DNA of 64,000 nucleotides, from the NCBI RefSeq assembly GCF_036669915.1, contig NC_089318.1, positions 6,335,349 to 6,399,348 of the forward strand. The letters run 5' to 3'. The position numbers were made by a program, and so were the translations under genes. The notes below the pieces were generated by a model that was not told the DNA's origin, did no database searches, and saw nothing but the letters and a program-made list of their open reading frames with translations. Positions 44,320-64,000 of the stretch are shown here, one piece after another (within the stretch, counting starts at the first letter, position 1; every line of letters starts with the position of its first letter). The DNA comes from Pocillopora verrucosa. Lineage: Eukaryota; Cnidaria; Anthozoa; Scleractinia; Pocilloporidae.

Positions 44320-45578
44320 TTAGGCCATTGACGAAAGATCTTGATATGGAACAGAACTGGAGGATTCATTCTGCTTCCTGTAACGGCAGTGTCCTTTATC
44401 TCGGCAAAACCCTATACCCAGAAAGACGATGCCGATAACCAAAACTAGCCCTGGCCACAAGAAGGAATGCATCAACTTCATGCCATCACTCTTCAAAAGT
44501 CTTTTTGTAAAAGCTTCGTTGAGATTTTTGGGATTGTAGTAACAAGTGTACGTGTCGTTAACTCCACCATAATTAATCCAAAACACTGTCACATTTCCAT
44601 CATTATTGACGTCGAGGCAGTCACACGGCTGAGTGCTGCACTAAAAATTTAAAAAATAAAAAATAATAAAAGGCATAAGTTTCTTGAAAAGTACAAAATA
44701 ATTATCAGGAAGGTGGAGTTTGGGTCTAGGTTCGAAATGGTTCCCAGGACTTTCCGACGTTCTTCAGCCCAAATGCAAATGAAAAACAAAACTAGCTACT
44801 GAAATGACATGTGCAATGATATAACTCTTAAACAAAGGCGTTAAAAAAAAAAAAAAGCGTTAGTTATGTGAAGTTCAGCGAAACTGATTTGATACCTATG
44901 TAAATAATGTCTTCATTCATTATCAGATCAAATTGTAGTGTTCCAACTGCGCATGCTCTTCTGTTATGGTTTTTTTTTTCGGTGCGCTGTCATTGGTGCA
45001 TTTTGACCTTCATCTTTATTAAAAGCCACTTATTTAGAAGTGGCCCTTAGGCTGAATTACAATTATTATTCAAATATGAAGTGAAAGATTGTCATTTACA
45101 CGGACAATTGATGACTAATTCTGTTTGCTACCTTTGCGCGATCTTCCCAAATCAACGTATTACTACGTATACATACATTTCCTGACACGAAGATCATTTC
45201 ATGAAATCCCGCCGTATTTCCAGATCTTACCTTATTTTTCTGCTTGTAACTATTTTCATACAGATAGGCTGTGTGCTCTTCACCGTTCGCGTACAAGGCA
45301 ACTTCTATCAGAAGGCAAGGGTAGGACGACTTAGACGACATGAAAGAGGGCACGGTGTTCGTGCAACTACAATTCATCCTTTCGCTTGCTACTCCAGTGG
45401 ATAAGACTCTACACTCGGACGTTTTCAGTTCCATGTCGTACACTGCGAAACGTGCAACTGTGAGACCAAGCACTATCGCGGCCACAACACTAATCAGCGA
45501 CAAAAAAATCCCTAACCCTGTAAAATCAAGGCCAGTTCTATGTTTTTGAGACCTCTCCGAGACCTTCTCGTGTTCCAT
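44320..45578 (-). CDS. KCNMB/TipE-like two-TM channel beta-subunit, paralogue 2
   Basis: Exons 45578-45231 (116 codons) and 44640-44320 (106 codons plus stop), joined in phase 0; 222 residues. Same plan as the paralogue at 33.2-35.5 kb: TM1 (about 22-44), a Cys-rich loop with CSCTN, SYPCLLIEVALYANGEEH, CSTQPCDC and YTCYYN, an N-x-T sequon at 131, TM2 (about 172-194) with MHSFLWPG, and a C-terminus ending in SSSVPYQDL. The intron is at the same codon position. It lacks the long Pro/Gln-rich N-terminal tail and PPPPY motif of paralogue 1. ATG 45578 is the first in the frame. Role inferred: an auxiliary subunit of a potassium (or sodium) channel in the plasma membrane. Confidence 0.75.
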
Positions 45579-47050
45579 TTTAAGCCACAATTTCTTCAGC
45601 TTGAGCGCGTTGCAATGCAAGATTTCTGAATAGCTATGTAAGAAAAGAAAAGATATAAAAACCGTCGAAACTGTCAGATTGAACCAATCCCCGAAAACCG
45701 GAAAAGGAAACCACGATCAGAATAATTATTTCAAGTCACGTTTTGTCACGGCAGCTGCACTTAAAGCATGAATGATCACAAAGCGTTCATGCTACAGATA
45801 GCCAGTTAGTATCAGGAGTAAAATAGGCTGCAAAAGTAAAAACTAAATATACAACTAACCAAATAAATACCAAAAAAGTAAAAAAAAAAAGAAACAAATT
45901 GAAAACTTTTAAATACAAGAACAAAAGAACAAAGAAACAGCCCTAATGATGTCGGTGTTAACAAGAGTTTGAGGCGGTTTTCGGCTCCTCTTTTAATCAC
46001 GATTTGGGTCAAAGATTTAGTTCTATAGTATTTGGAGAGAAATTCGCTTCTACTCTATTTTGATAACTTTCCAAAACTCCCCGATATCATCGGCCCTTCC
46101 TGACAGATTTGGTACCAGAAAAACGTTCTCAGAACACTTAAGTTCCTTATGACGGCGAACAATAATGATATCAAAACACGGAAAATTATAGTGTTGCCCA
46201 AGTGTTTATTGTCTTCGATATGACGTCATTTGGATCGACGTTCTCCTTTGGACGAGTAACTATCACGTACCATTAGTAATTTCATCCATTCATGAACCTT
46301 AGACAGGACAAGATCATAAAAGATATAACTATCCTTGAAATAAACCCAATTACTTATTTTTACCATTGCTACCATCTTCAATTGAGAGAAGTCTTTTTTT
46401 AAGTTCATAAATAAACATCTAACTCTACTTTAAAAGGGTTATCAAGTGAATTGTAGGGGAGAGTGAAGGGAAAATAGTGAAAGGTGGCACGTTTTAACAA
46501 AGAGATTCCTTGATGCCGCGCGACTGTTCAGGAAAAGATGCGACAAGTAAAGTGATATGACGTCAAAATGCGGTAAGGACATGCAAGTGGCATACGAGGG
46601 GCAGCCGAGTGTGTCCATGATGTTCTTACCATGCATAATGCGCTAGAAATTAAGGCAATCACAATCAATACAAATTTGTACATCAACGGCAGTCTTTCCT
46701 GGAATTGGTTTTATTACATCAAGTTAGCAGAAGCAAAGAAATTCACAACTATCTGTATACTTAGTGATCACGTAAAAACGTTTGACTTTTAAAAGAAAAT
46801 CTGGTCTCCCACGCAAAAACAATCAAACTAATAAACAAATTAAAAGCACCACCAACGACATCAACAACAAACATAACAACAAAAGGCCAACCTAGAGTAA
46901 AAATATAATAATTTCCTATTCCTCTAAGGCAGCTGGTGAGGATTGCGTCTTTTCAACCCAAAAATGACAAATATCCTTAGCTTGCCGAAATATTTATCAA
47001 ATTGTCGATCACTCTGAAATTCTAGGGTAGCGATGTAAACAGCGGCAGCT
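45579..47050. other. Intergenic between paralogue 2 and RIOX1
   Basis: No coding exon recognised. An AATAAA signal on the minus strand at 46715-46710, about 335 nt past the RIOX1 stop, is a plausible polyadenylation signal for that gene. Confidence 0.4.
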
Positions 47051-56114
<9,064 letters not shown>

Positions 56115-56237
56115 TTTTACGAGAAGATACTCGTGTGAACTTGATTCTCCCGCGTAATATATCAGCGGCTTTAGCAGTACTCGTATGCTCCGTGGTGCAA
56201 TAGTACTGAGAATTCTCTTAGGAGTGGTTTGAGGAAG
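56115..56237. promoter_or_regulatory. Bidirectional promoter region between RIOX1 and the DHHC gene
   Basis: Only 123 bp separate the two ATGs (RIOX1 minus, palmitoyltransferase plus). Both 5' UTRs and the core promoter(s) must lie here or overlap the coding ends. No TATA box is obvious on either strand. Confidence 0.6.
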
Positions 56238-57140
56238 ATGAGTGCGTCATCTCAACCAATTGATTTTTCTCGGCATCAGTTCTACGGCAAGACTTCGCGA
56301 GGCACCATCCTCGGAACTCACACCGTTGGGCTTGGATATGTCGTTGTTATGTTCGTCCTTCTTTTTTGGTTTGAAATTTTTGAAGTGATACCAATATTGT
56401 TTACGGACTCTGTCGGGCTGCTGGCGACAAATTTAATACTTTTTATCTACATTATGATCAATGCTGTTGGAAACTATTTCTACGTAGTAACGACTGACAC
56501 ATCTCATAAGAGGCTGGAGAAATTCAGCGAGGGGCGCGATGGAGATTTCTATTGCCAATCGTGCGAACAAAATTCGCCTCCAAGGTCACATCATTGTTCG
56601 TTTTGTGACAGGTGTATAGTTAGGCGTGACCATCATTGCTTCTTTGCGGCAGCCTGCATTGGTCACGCAAATGCGCGTTTCTTTGTCGTATTTAATTTTT
56701 TCGCATTCGTCGGATCAGCTTATGTGGCGATCATAAACTTATTTTACTTACATCTGAAGATCGGTCCTTTGATTCCTCTCAGTTTTGAGGCCATCTGCAA
56801 AGTTGTTCCATTATTGACAGTCTTTAAAGTATGGAATGGAAGTGTCACGTTGTATTATTTCTTGGTGGTTGTTGTAACATGGCTATGTATTGTTCAAACT
56901 CTGGGTTGTGCCAGCTGTTGCTTCTTTCAACTGACATTGATTTTCTCTGGGCAAACAACCTATGAATGGCAACATAAAAATTTCATTTACAGCAAAGGTT
57001 GGAAGAAAAACTTCTATGACATTTGTGGACAAAAGTGGTACCTCTGGTGGTTTTTCCCTATTTTTCAGTGGCAAAAACTTGCATCAAGGGAGGAAGAATA
57101 TTATGCACAGTATAGTTCTAAAACATCAAAGTATGTCTGA
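56238..57140 (+). CDS. DHHC palmitoyltransferase (ZDHHC22/24-like), intronless
   Basis: 300 residues in one exon. It has four predicted TM helices (about 32-52, 62-85, 150-175 and 205-230). The cytosolic cysteine-rich domain between TM2 and TM3 is FYCQSCEQNSPPRSHHCSFC followed by DRCIVRRDHHCFFAAACIG. The catalytic tetrad DHHC is intact (Cys134) and the zinc-binding Cys/His pattern is complete. A TTxE-type motif (GQTTYEW) follows TM4, as in most DHHC enzymes. Role: S-acylation of membrane or membrane-associated proteins, usually at the Golgi/ER; substrates unknown. The DHHCFF context suggests the ZDHHC22/24 group. ATG 56238 is the first in the open frame. Confidence 0.88.
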   Translation: MSASSQPIDFSRHQFYGKTSRGTILGTHTVGLGYVVVMFVLLFWFEIFEVIPILFTDSVGLLATNLILFIYIMINAVGNYFYVVTTDTSHKRLEKFSEGRDGDFYCQSCEQNSPPRSHHCSFCDRCIVRRDHHCFFAAACIGHANARFFVVFNFFAFVGSAYVAIINLFYLHLKIGPLIPLSFEAICKVVPLLTVFKVWNGSVTLYYFLVVVVTWLCIVQTLGCASCCFFQLTLIFSGQTTYEWQHKNFIYSKGWKKNFYDICGQKWYLWWFFPIFQWQKLASREEEYYAQYSSKTSKYV

Positions 57141-58427
57141 GTACATAATTATCATGATAATGGTCAATCATTTATTTTGCTTTCTCATCCAAGTATCCAC
57201 AGAAGTATCTTACATACTCGTCTATGATAGGCTCAATAATCTGCCACTGTTTGGGAATATGAGCCCACACTCCCCCCCTTGAACCAGGGAGGAGCAAAAA
57301 GTGGTCAGGAGAGAGCAGCAAAAATTGAACTGTGAATTTTTGGCATTTAATTAACGATTTGCATGTTGTGTGCACAGGACCCCCCCACTCTACCTCCTCT
57401 AAAAATCACACACAGACACACCCACCTACACCCATGCACACACACTTGAAATAAGTAAGGGTAGGAGAAGGGTATGAGTTGCAAGAGGCTTTATCCTAGT
57501 GAAGAATCATTTGGTTTCCTATTCAGGTTTTATTTTTATTTTGTTGCAACAACAGAAATTAAATGTGGACCAAAAAAAAGAAGAATTGATGACTGAAAAT
57601 AACAAAATGAAGCAATTGATGCTCTATCCTTGTGGATAGATTGAGGATTGTGGGTTCATTTTCTGAACAGTGGTTCTTAATCGAGCGTATGGTCTACCTA
57701 ACACTCAACAAAGTGCATTTGCATGTGTGACTGTTGTAATAACTAGGTGGGGTACTTTCAGGCTGTCAGAACCCTTTAATTCCCATAAGTGACCAAGACA
57801 GAATTTCTCCTTACAGTATCAATACAATATCAACCAGATGAGTGATGAGAACAAAGAAAAATATCAAATTGGGGATAGTTAGTTGATTTGATACTTAATT
57901 CTCTGAACTAACATTATAATAATTGTATGGTTGACAGTAAGGAGAATTACAAATTTGATCTGGGAGTTAAAGGGTTAAACAATTTGCAAACAACCACACA
58001 AGCCAGTGAGTCATGGTGTTTTGGAATAAATTTCTTGAAGAAGCTTTGTGTTCAAAAGTCTCGAGTTTTCCTATTTCCTCCTTTTTTTCTTTTACAGATT
58101 TCAATTTTCTTTTGTTTATTTTTTGAGACCGGTCGTTTCTTACATTTTCATGTGAAATTATGCGCGGGAAATTGGCTCGCTGGCGGCCGAAATTAATGCT
58201 TCGCACATGCCTCATGTGTTTAGTCTCGTCACGCGACGCTCTGTCTTCCCGTACGCGTGAGCACGTTGCGTGACGTGATGAAACAACGAGTCGGAACGGA
58301 TACTACGCGCAAAAGTAACATTAGTTTTTTTCCCGTCTTAATAATCAATGTTATATTTGAAAAAACTAAGGCAATAGTTGAAATCAGAATTACATAGAAA
58401 AGCAGTTTTTCTGGAATGAGTATCGGG
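57141..58427. other. Intergenic; no gene recognised
   Basis: 3' region of the DHHC gene, a CA-rich stretch near 57410-57445 and a family 1 MITE (57770-57978). Confidence 0.5.
57770..57978. mobile_element. MITE family 1 copy
   Basis: ACCCTTTAATTCCCATAAGT at the left and GGGAGTTAAAGGGTTAA at the right, with the family interior GACAGAATTTCTCCTTACAG. Confidence 0.75.
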
Positions 58428-60598
58428 TTAGTTTGCGTGCCCTTCTGAATTTTTGGTCGTGGTTTTATGCGATGCGATATATTCGGGATAGTCAATATAT
58501 CCGTCTGAATTTAAGTCATCCTCGTCCAAAATCTGGTCCACGGTTCTCGAATTAGCTTCGTCCGAAGTTTCCTCCTTGTCTGTTACTCCCGACTCGTTCT
58601 GATAATGGCTGATGGCATGCATAATCTCCAGTCCGTCCAGTTTTCTGTTTCCGTCGTAATCATGAAGTCGGAAGTAGTGGAACTGTAGGTCTTCATCACT
58701 CATTTCTTCTTCTTTGAACTCAATTTCCTCTTTTAGATGCTCCTTGATATGACTAAAATTAAAGAAAATTCTTGTGAAAAGCTGACTTTTCTGGCAAATT
58801 ACTTGTGGATGACAAACTAAGGTAAAATAAACATAAAAAGTTCTTGCAGAAACAAGGTCAGCAACACTTAAAAAAGACATTTTTAACTTAAAAGTTATGA
58901 GTAACAACAAATCAGCCCATGACGCCTTTATATCCTCTTTGATGTGAAAAAGAAGAATTTCCGATCTGCAGAGCCGCAAAAAAGCGGCATAAGTGGAGAC
59001 GATCCTGTTTTATCAAGTGAGTTGATAATATAAATTGGCCACCTTCCCGGTAGAGAATTTCTATGAATTTCTATATTCAATTTACAATGGCTTAGTTTTG
59101 CCAGGGTTTTGCCGAGATCTCGGCACTTTTCATTGGCGCAACAAAAATCAATTTCGTGATTACATGACAACCGAGCCAGCCCGGTTAGCCAGGATCCCGG
59201 TATCACAATGACTGGGCTGGCTCGGTTGCCATGTAAATTCTTGCGTTAAACTAAATTGACGAAATCTCAGCCAAACCTAATTGGCGCAGCTCTTGTAACC
59301 AGGCCCTAAAGCTGACGTTCGAGCGTTCGCTCTGAATAACTCTCGAAACATCAACTTTAGAAACCCTCTACGGTAGCCACACTTACATTATCAATTCAGT
59401 CTAAAACCAAATTCTCTTTTTACCCCCCCCCCCTCCCTCTCTCAACGACGCAGTACCACAGTTTCCCCTTTTTTCAGGAGTGGGGACGGTTTCATAGCGT
59501 TTTTTAACCCTTTCACTTCCCAAAGTGATTAACCTGTAACTTCTCCCTATAATAACCATACGTTCTCCAACAGACTAGAAATGAGAATACTTAAAATTAT
59601 CAGGTACAAATTGTTATCTTGATCGGTCCCAAATTCTCTCAACTTGTTTACAAGGAAATGTGTAGCAGCTAGAAGGGAGAATTGACAATCAGTTCTTGGG
59701 AGTTAGAGGGTTAATGGCGTGTTACTGATAGGAATGACCCAGTCACTCTAGGCCAAAATGTTTCTTGCTATTTTTGTTTGGCTTCCTTTTTAATACGACT
59801 TTTCTTTGTTCCACCGGTCATGTAGAACAGTTTCCTTGTCTATTTTGGGAGATTGAGCGCTGGCCATCGTTTGTCACGTTGCGCCGTTTTGTTTTTTCTC
59901 AGGCCGAATAAGTAGGTAGTCAGTAGGGTTACTCTTCAGTCACACTCGACTGGCCTGGTTTTTCACACTTCACGCATGCCTCGTTTCGCGTTCGCATGGA
60001 TTATCACATTACAAAGCAGGTGCAATTTGAATGCTGCAAATTTAACCATTTGAAATCATGTTTACCTATACAAACACAGACGAAAACAACCGGTGTGCAT
60101 ACTTTTCACACAGAAAAATGTACTGGCTTTTTCGAAAAAAACCAGCAGCATGCAAGTGTGGGTCGTATTAAATTATACCTCCCGAAATGTGATAAAATTA
60201 TATGTTTGAGATAGCAACAGAGCGGTAAACAAGTTAAAACATATGAATAATTGGACCATTTACATCGACCTTCACACACAGTCAAGCGGTACGATTTCAC
60301 ACTTTCAATATTGCAGCACCAAGTCCTGATTCAAATGGATATATTTCTATTTTGTCTAAATATTATTAATAAATATTTTAGGTGGCATTCGCTTGGTACT
60401 GAAAACCATAGTGATCTTCAAAGCGCACATTAGGATTTCAACTGTTTAGTTAGGTACTTTTTGATGTAAAGTTACTTACTCTCGATCGTGCGTGACTTTG
60501 GAATCGTGTAGAACCGATTTCGCCTCTTCATCGGCACGTGCGAAAGATCCGCCGAAGAGAGCAACAATGAAAATACACCGCATACTCAAGGGTGCCAT
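58428..60598 (-). CDS. MCFD2: MCFD2 homologue: EF-hand ER-Golgi cargo co-receptor
   Basis: Exons 60598-60480 (39 codons + 2 nt) and 58752-58428, joined in phase 2 as HDRDHIKEHL; 147 residues against 146 in human MCFD2. The N-terminal signal peptide is MAPLSMRCIFIVALFGGSFA. The family motifs HIKEHLKEE and LQFHYFRLHDYDG precede two canonical EF-hands: loop 1 at 71-82 (D71, D73, N75, D79, E82) and loop 2 at 119-130 (D119, N121, D123, D127, E130), with all calcium ligands kept. MCFD2 binds LMAN1/ERGIC-53 in the ER lumen and, in vertebrates, exports clotting factors V and VIII; a coral protein presumably serves other glycoproteins. No C-terminal ER-retention signal, as in the family. Confidence 0.88.
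59008..59475. repeat. Nested inverted repeats in the MCFD2 intron
   Basis: Repeat 'A' arms occur at about 59008-59075 (minus orientation) and 59318-59475 (plus orientation). Between them is a second palindromic element: ACATGACAACCGAGCCAGCC near 59163 pairs with GGCTGGCTCGGTTGCCATGT near 59216, and CGAGATCTCGGCA / GAAATCTCAGCC lie outside these. This is a MITE sitting within a foldback element. Confidence 0.65.
59504..59714. mobile_element. MITE family 2 copy, well preserved
   Basis: TTAACCCTTTCACTTCCCAA at the left and GGGAGTTAGAGGGTTAA at the right; the interior has CCTGTAACTTCTCCCTATAA and GGAAATGTGTAGCAGCTAG. Confidence 0.75.
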
Positions 60599-61039
60599 CC
60601 TTATTTTTGATGTCTGTGTGCCGTAATATTCTGTAAATTACCAGGCTTGCCACAAATTGTCACCATTCGCTTAGACAATTTGCGTATGCTAATTCAGCTA
60701 ATTACTTTGTTAATGCCTGCGTCTATTCTTAACTTTATTTTCCGTCAAACCGAGACTACGTATGGAATTTCGATTGGTGAAAACCACAAAGGGATATCAA
60801 GAACAATTGAAATTTATCGCTTCATTGCTGTTTTCCATTGCAAATATTCTGGAGAGATCTGTCCATTATCTCTTGTCCCAGGCTACAAATGATAAATTTG
60901 TGTCAAATTAAAGAATTTTCAAGTATCTTTTGATCAGCTTACTCGAGCTGTCTAGGCCTACAGCTTGATGATTCGTATGTAGGCGCAACGCACCTCTATC
61001 ACAATGGGTTGGTTGTTACTCTTTACGTCCCAACATCAA

Positions 61040-61200
61040 TGTGCAAGTTCTCCTTACTGTTATTTATACAATTTCTATGATGCTGACAAGGAGACCTTAC
61101 TTAACAATCCGAAGCTTCAAGAGTTTGCGATCATTTCTTGTATTCTCATGACATTAATGTTTTATTCAGGGGTGATATTGTTGGGAGAATTTAGATGCTT
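61040..61200 (-). mobile_element. MITE family 3 partial copy
   Basis: Reverse orientation: TGCTGACAAGGAGA, then GATCATTTCTTGTATTCTCA and CAGGGGTGATATTGT, which is the complement of the family 3 interior. Confidence 0.5.
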
Positions 61201-62754
61201 GTTAGAAAAAAAAGAAACGATTAAGGGAGGGAGGTAGCTTTTCGTGCGCTCGATGAAAGTAACGAAGGTGTTGGACGTGAGAAAACGAGAGGTACAGCTG
61301 ATACCCTTTGTGACTCTGCCCAATAAAACTTTAACAAAACAGTCAGCTGCACCGGTTAAGTAAAAGCAATTGAATCATGTTCGATCGTGACTAGTCCCGA
61401 GGACTTCTTGTTGTCGGTAAAAGTGACCAACGATTCGACAACCTATGCGGAAGTCATCAAGACTCATCAGAGTCGTGCGTTTACCTGTATCGACATCATT
61501 CATTGAAGCACGGTGCGATTATTCCCAATGGGTATAAGTGTGGAAGCACTGTTAAGTGTTTTGGTATCTAAAAAAAGCCAAAATCTAGACAAGATCATTT
61601 CTGAGTAACCTGCAGTGCAGTTGCCGACGTCTTATTAGGGCGAGCTAACGTTTCTCAGGCCGGTCATGTTTGATTTGGAGTTAGAGTGGACGGTGGGGGT
61701 AGGGTGGGGAAAGGGCGAGAAGACTTCTCCCACCCCAGCCCTCTCCTTATTTTTGACTGTCGACCGTCCCCTGCAATTTGTTTAGCTAAGGAAGGCTAAC
61801 TTAGATGCATCCTACCAAAAAGTCGAGTGGAGTTGTAAAAATTAGTATTTTGTAAAGTGGAGTAATTAGGTCTGTCCACATAAGATAGGGTGCGCGGCTC
61901 CAGATGGCGTAATACGCGATTGTGCCGTGCGGAAAAACCCAAATCCGAGAGCTTGCTTGCCATCGAAACAGATGGCAGAGAGAAGTCTTACAGGCGGCGG
62001 TAGACCGCCAATAACTGGCTTTTATTGAAACTCCAAGCGTTTAAGGTTCGAAAGATCTCTCTCGAAGGATGACGGTAATCCTTTTTTTCTGTTCTATTCC
62101 AGTGAGTATTTGTTTGTTTTTCGCTTCTTGTTACGTTTTGTTCGTTGACTTATATTTGGTTAGTTTTACTTAGCCTTTTTATGCTTTATTTGTGTTTTTT
62201 TTTCTTGTTTTGTATTTTTTTAAAAAGTTGAATCCAAAGGGCACATCTCACAACGAACACTACGCATTCTTTAAAATTATTTTCTCTTTTTTATTTCATC
62301 TTTTTTTTCCAAAGAAGCTGCAATCGTTCAATTAATTTATTAAAGATATTTTACAGATCCTCTAAAGTTGATAAGATAACTAATACTAGACATGACAGTT
62401 GAACAAGCCACTGTATACCTGAAAAAAAAATGACATAATACGATGAAAAAAAGAAAAAAAAAAAATTCATAACTTGTTTAATAGTTTTTAAGCTAAACCC
62501 ATTACACCCAAACAAAAAGTTATGGTTTTTAAAAAGTTCTTGTTTTCCTTGGTAAAGTTTCTAAAGGAACTAGGGAGAATGTTCCTTCACAGGACAGCTT
62601 TGTGCTTAGGAATATTTCATTAAACGCAATTGAGGTGGCAACTTGGAGTGCTAATGTATGCACATATGCATGTATGTTCTATATGTTTATGATACGTATA
62701 GGAGAAAATTGTTAATTTAATTCTATGGGTATAGCCATTTGCTGCCAAATTTTA

Positions 62755-63138
62755 CACCCAGAGAGTGACTGGTATCTAGTTTCTCCTTACAGGATGACCC
62801 CTGAATCAAAAACGCACTAAAGAGGCTCTACACTGTTAAGCAACTCTCCTTATCAATACCTTGGGAATTTTACTGAGGAGAGTAGGGAGAATATGCATAT
62901 GGATGTTAGGGTAGAAAAGGTTAATCCTTTAACGCCTAAGGGTGACTAGCATCTAATTTCCCCTTACAATATCACCCCTGTATCACACATTAAGGTAATG
63001 AGATGAGAATAAAGAAAATGATCAACAGCCCAAAGAGGCTCTTGATTGTTAAACAAATTCTCCTTGTCTGCACCTAAGGAAATGTATAGAGAACAGTATG
63101 GAGAATATGCAGACTGATTTTGGGTTAGAAAAGGTTGA
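62755..63138. mobile_element. Two family 3 MITEs head to tail
   Basis: Copy 1 (about 62755-62924) and copy 2 (about 62921-63138) abut at TTAATCCTTTAACGCC. Both have TAGTTTCTCC/TAATTTCCCC, TTGTTAAACAA-like and GAGAATATGCA motifs. Confidence 0.65.
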
Positions 63139-63350
63139 TGTGTGTGAAATAGTCTAACAATGGGTAGTGAGGTACAAAGAATCTCTGAGACTACAGTTTG
63201 GACAAAACTGATCAAAATCTTTTACAGGAATAACTGTTCTTCCTCTATCAGCTTCATCCAAAAAAGTCTCTTTTTTCCCCCCATTGTTTGTGTTGTTTTT
63301 TTTTCACCAGAAGAAAAACAGCCAATGATTAAAAATAAGAAATTTGTCAC

Positions 63351-63446
63351 CCACCAAAGGTATTGCAAATGAGGATGATCCACAAATCCAAAAACAGGAG
63401 CAGCCAGTGAACAGCCAACAAGAGCCAGCTGTAAAACTGTGTTGGC
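63351..63446 (-). CDS. CRLS1: Single exon of a cardiolipin synthase-like gene (partial)
   Basis: The acceptor TTTTAG precedes 32 codons reading NTVLQLALVGCSLAAPVFGF and on to DHPHLQYLW, matching from memory the C-terminal membrane segment of human CRLS1 (pattern NTxxQLxLVxxSLAAPVF...LQxLW). The enzyme makes cardiolipin from CDP-diacylglycerol and phosphatidylglycerol in the mitochondrial inner membrane. The donor may be GTGGGT at 63354 or GTGACA at 63350. Upstream exons would lie past the right edge or in 63.45-64 kb, where I could not identify them. Confidence 0.5.
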
Positions 63447-64000
63447 CTAAAACAATGAAGGAAAGTTAAATAACAAACAGAGGCTCTTACATTATGATAC
63501 AAATTTGTCATGATTGGTTATCAAACAACTGGAACCACCAGATTAACAAATGCCAACGTCAGCCTTTTTTGAAACACATTTTTGCAAATTAAGTTATATT
63601 AAATAACAATCTCAACAAGAGATAGCAAGTGGTAGGATAGTGTTAGCTTTCAGAACAGGCGTAATCTTGGCAAGTAAGTGCTCGATATTTTCTTGATGAA
63701 AATTATAGCTGCCATCTTTGATTTTACAGCAGCAGAGAGCATAGATATGTATTCCATGGGAGTAAGGAAGGAAAAGGAGAGGGGAGGGTGTAGGCTAAGG
63801 GTTGTGCAGTTTAACTCATATTTAAGTGTATGCTATCTTAAACTGTGGGCAAATCTCACTGACAAGTGATTTCCATCAAATTCAATTACATCTGTCTTCA
63901 TTAACTTTTAATTCTGATTCTAGATTTTGGCTACAAAAGAAACTTAATATTTTACAAAAGGTTATCAAGTTTAGAAATTTGCACATTCTTAAAGCTTTGA
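63447..64000. other. Right edge; nothing recognised
   Basis: AT-rich sequence, presumably an intron of the CRLS1-like gene. No exon or repeat was identified with confidence. Confidence 0.35.

Larger units (their letters stand above)
60599..63350. other. Intergenic; repeats only
   Basis: Contains the MCFD2 upstream region, a partial family 3 MITE in reverse orientation (about 61040-61200), T-rich tracts at 62150-62320 and two adjacent family 3 copies. The final exon expected for the CRLS1-like gene was not found. Confidence 0.45.

Noticed and set aside
58428-58979. Extending the MCFD2 second exon upstream as a single 183-codon ORF
   Set aside because: The upstream part is not MCFD2-like, whereas the acceptor at 58753 joins in phase to a signal-peptide exon and gives the expected 147 residues.
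61004-61237. 77-codon plus-strand ORF
   Set aside because: It lies within a reversed family 3 MITE; a similar ORF occurs in the copy near 63.0 kb, so it reflects the repeat and not a gene.

Overview
The window reads as nuclear DNA of a cnidarian, most likely a stony coral. The genes are intron-rich with GT-AG splice sites, the proteins are animal proteins, and the spaces between them are filled with short inverted-repeat elements and tRNA-headed SINE-like elements of the kind I associate with scleractinian genomes. The species-group assignment is inference. The animal origin follows directly from the gene content. Nothing prokaryotic or viral was recognised.

Layout. (1) 1-4.6 kb is repeat sequence: a large inverted-repeat element, a SINE-like element and an ATGTATGC microsatellite. 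(2) 4.65-28.78 kb, minus strand, is one long polycystin-1-like gene. I joined 19 exons by splice sites and reading frame. They give an uninterrupted 3395-residue model: signal peptide, about 1030 residues of Ser/Thr/Pro-rich mucin-like sequence with three 117-residue repeats, a LamG/concanavalin-like domain, a REJ module, a GAIN/GPS autoproteolysis site, PLAT and an 11-TM polycystin channel body. A further 102-nt exon in the 5-kb intron also keeps the frame. (3) 33.2-35.5 kb and 44.3-45.6 kb, minus strand, hold two paralogous two-exon genes for KCNMB (BK-channel beta) / TipE-like two-TM proteins. (4) Between them lie an intronless rhodopsin-class GPCR (39.9-40.9 kb), whose 5' end and upstream DNA are tandemly duplicated (326 bp, apparently perfect), and a decayed TTAA-flanked DNA transposon (42.1-44.2 kb). 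(5) 47.05-56.11 kb, minus strand, is a complete 15-exon ribosomal oxygenase 1 (RIOX1/NO66) gene of 623 residues. It is head-to-head, only 123 bp away, with an intronless DHHC palmitoyltransferase on the plus strand (56.24-57.14 kb). (6) 58.4-60.6 kb, minus strand, is a two-exon MCFD2 homologue of 147 residues. (7) At the right edge is one exon that looks like cardiolipin synthase (CRLS1).

The genes do not form a pathway or operon, as is normal for an animal genome. The functional themes are membrane and ion-channel biology (polycystin, two BK-beta-like subunits, GPCR), chromatin/ribosome oxygenation (RIOX1), protein palmitoylation, ER-to-Golgi cargo export (MCFD2) and mitochondrial lipid synthesis (CRLS1).

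Limits: exon models were made by eye from splice consensus, phase continuity and family resemblance. UTRs, transcription starts and alternative splicing cannot be verified without RNA data. Repeat boundaries are approximate.
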